8,270 nucleotides of DNA from Bacteroidales bacterium (GTDB lineage Bacteria > Bacteroidota > Bacteroidia > Bacteroidales > UBA3824), in the NCBI GenBank assembly GCA_017543645.1, contig JAFYFR010000113.1:1-8270 (forward strand), read 5' to 3'. Position 1 is the first letter of the stretch. The number at the start of each line of letters is the position of its first letter. Of this stretch, positions 6,530 to 8,270 are shown piece after piece. The notes beneath the pieces are model-generated. The model had not been told where the DNA came from. It did not search any database and saw only the letters and a program-made list of their open reading frames with translations. The position numbers and the translations under genes are program-made.

Positions 6530-8270
6530 ATGAAATCAAAAATCTTAACCCATGCGGCGCGGATAGCAAAGTGCATCCTCATTGCCGCAACGCTGCTGGC
6601 GATGCTTCCATTGGCTGCCAGAGCCGACAAATCGGGCGATGCTGATTACACGCCCTACGTAAAACTTGAAAAAAACGGCGTAACAACTCCCAAAGGCGAT
6701 CAAGCCTACAAAGCCACCTACTACGCCACCGATGGAGATGTGCCCACAGAAGAAGGAATATACACTCTCGGCTACAACGGTTGCCGGTTGCCTTATATAG
6801 AAGGAATAGGTTCATGGCAGATCACCGCCGTGGAAATCAATGAGTCGTTCGCAAATTATCATGGAACCAATTACAGCTACATGTTCAATGGTTTCGAAAA
6901 CCTCGCCCAAATAACCGGCATCGGAAACATCGACGTAACCAATGCAACCGACCTTTCCTATATGTTCTTCTCCTGCAAACAGCTCCGCGAACTCGACCTT
7001 TCATCGTTCAACACTGAGCAAGTCATAAACGCGGAAAGGATGTTTGCATCCTGCTACAACCTCGAAGTAATTTACGTAGGCGAAGGCTGGAATATGAATG
7101 GTGTCGGTTCTGATCAAGTGCTGTTTGATGACAACCGCTTGCTTTTCGGTGGCAAGGGCACTTACGCCGGCGACAACAAATCATACGTCAAAGACTACGC
7201 ATTAATCGACGGCACCAACGACAAACACGGTCTGTTAACCAAAACAGGCGCACCAAAGTACGAACTCACTCAGGATGACATCTCCTTAATAAACATATCC
7301 AACGACGGCGAACCCGAGATCAACCAGTACCAAGACATCAACATGGACTTAATTGCGCTGAAATTCAAAGACAGAGAAACACCGCTCCCGCTCAAATACA
7401 CCACCGTTACAGGTTACGACAAATACACATCGGGCGAACAGACCCTCAAAGTAACATTCCGTGGCAAGGAATACGAATTTCCCATAACAGTTATAAAAGG
7501 AAGTATCTATTTTTTCAGCCTCGCCGACGGCTCGCGCTATGTGGACAAAGGCACAAAACCCGAGGACATAAAATTCGAAGTAATACCTTCCGGAGAACCT
7601 TTCCAAATCCCCCTTACCGATACCAAGGTGACATACACCGGCGAAATCAACTTCAACGAACTCGGCGACTACCCCATAACCGTAACATACGAAGGCAAGA
7701 CCTACGACCTAACCATAACCGTGAGAAATAAAATCAAAGGCTTAAACTTTGATAACGTAACATGCGATAACCTCAACAAACACCTCCACGAGCTGCCATC
7801 TGGCGATGTAACAGTTATATGTGAAAACAACTCCGACAATTACACTATTGATTTCAGTAAAATGGAGTTAGACATGGACAACTACTCCGACGGAATAATC
7901 GCTGTAATATCATACCAAGACTATAAGCCCGAAGAGCCCATCGAAGTCAAGATCACCTTCGACCCCGAAGCCCCCGTGCCATGCGCCATCTACAACAGCG
8001 AAGACAAAACGCTGACATTCACACTCCGCGCATACGACTACGCAGCCTCCGGAAACGAAGAGGTTTTCGACCTGCCCGACCCGTGGGAGGAACACCCCTA
8101 CTACAAATGGACACCAACCTGGTTTGACAAGGCCTTGGACATTACCAATGTGGTTATAGAAAAAGAATTCCAAGCCTACGCCCCGCACAGCTTCGCCTCG
8201 TTTTTCAACGGACTCACAAACCTTGAGGAGATTGAAGGCCTCAAATACCTGAACACCTCGCAAGCCACCA
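6530..8270 (+). CDS. BspA-like surface protein with DUF285 and Ig-like domains (partial)
   Basis: The frame is open from the ATG at 6530 to the window edge (580 codons) without a stop. Residues 1-32 form a signal peptide with hydrophobic core CILIAATLLAMLPLA and likely cleavage after ARA. DUF285/BspA-type repeats occupy about 100-190, with MF motifs at Met 118, 145 and 171 (period 26-27) and the segment LRELDLSSFNTEQV. Residues about 243-323 and 323-404 are two bacterial Ig-like modules; both end in an ITV strand after a GKEYEF or GKTYDL turn. From about 480 a second BspA cap begins (CAIYNSEDKTLTF, then SFASFFNGLTNLEEIEGLKYLNTSQAT), so another leucine-rich block should continue outside. It is probably a paralogue of the preceding protein, with a different stalk. 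Whether it has a T9SS sorting domain cannot be seen. Its own -7 box and the upstream terminator suggest separate expression. Confidence 0.9.
   Translation, partial: MKSKILTHAARIAKCILIAATLLAMLPLAARADKSGDADYTPYVKLEKNGVTTPKGDQAYKATYYATDGDVPTEEGIYTLGYNGCRLPYIEGIGSWQITAVEINESFANYHGTNYSYMFNGFENLAQITGIGNIDVTNATDLSYMFFSCKQLRELDLSSFNTEQVINAERMFASCYNLEVIYVGEGWNMNGVGSDQVLFDDNRLLFGGKGTYAGDNKSYVKDYALIDGTNDKHGLLTKTGAPKYELTQDDISLINISNDGEPEINQYQDINMDLIALKFKDRETPLPLKYTTVTGYDKYTSGEQTLKVTFRGKEYEFPITVIKGSIYFFSLADGSRYVDKGTKPEDIKFEVIPSGEPFQIPLTDTKVTYTGEINFNELGDYPITVTYEGKTYDLTITVRNKIKGLNFDNVTCDNLNKHLHELPSGDVTVICENNSDNYTIDFSKMELDMDNYSDGIIAVISYQDYKPEEPIEVKITFDPEAPVPCAIYNSEDKTLTFTLRAYDYAASGNEEVFDLPDPWEEHPYYKWTPTWFDKALDITNVVIEKEFQAYAPHSFASFFNGLTNLEEIEGLKYLNTSQAT

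Noticed and set aside
7349..8263. Minus-strand open frames opposite the second BspA-like gene
   Set aside because: They lie antisense to a continuous plus-strand frame with recognisable domains and give Cys/Val/Phe-rich shadow peptides.

Overview
The window looks like chromosomal DNA of a Bacteroidota species, most likely order Bacteroidales from a gut or oral habitat. Four things point there: TAnnTTTG-type -7 promoter boxes, AT-rich leaders without Shine-Dalgarno motifs, BspA-like surface proteins with Listeria-Bacteroides (InlB B-type) and MBG repeats, and a C-terminal domain resembling the type IX secretion (T9SS) sorting signal. No RNA gene, insertion sequence or integrase is visible.

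Left part (1-1000), reading leftwards. The first codons of an exported protein run off the left edge (1-35, minus), with a promoter at 78-107. A perfect 17-bp-stem terminator (112-153) closes a 245-aa cytosolic all-helical protein (191-928, minus) that resembles the uncharacterised DUF6261 family. A well-formed Bacteroidota promoter lies just before that gene (969-1000).

Middle part (1083-1480). The long divergent intergenic region holds about ten copies of a 42-44 bp unit. Each copy is built on a 16-bp imperfect palindrome of the type TTCGGCAGCTACCGAA. The five copies nearest the right-hand gene are nearly identical and carry a second 16-bp interrupted palindrome. The copies nearest the DUF6261-like gene have diverged but keep the spacing. 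The array contains open frames because 42 is a multiple of three, but they do not look like genes. This array, beside a gene of unknown function, is the least explained part of the window.

Right part (1697-8270), reading rightwards. A complete 1541-aa BspA-like surface protein has a signal peptide, DUF285-type leucine-rich repeats, an InlB-B-like module, three MBG domains, six clear InlB-B-like repeats and a T9SS-like sorting domain. It ends in a strong terminator. After 207 bp, which include a 16-codon mini-ORF and a -7 box, a second BspA-like gene starts at 6530 and runs off the right edge. It has a signal peptide, DUF285 repeats and two Ig-like domains, then starts a new DUF285 block. The two are probably paralogous, separately transcribed adhesins or surface-display proteins. 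Nothing in the sequence shows a functional link between them and the DUF6261-like gene or the array.
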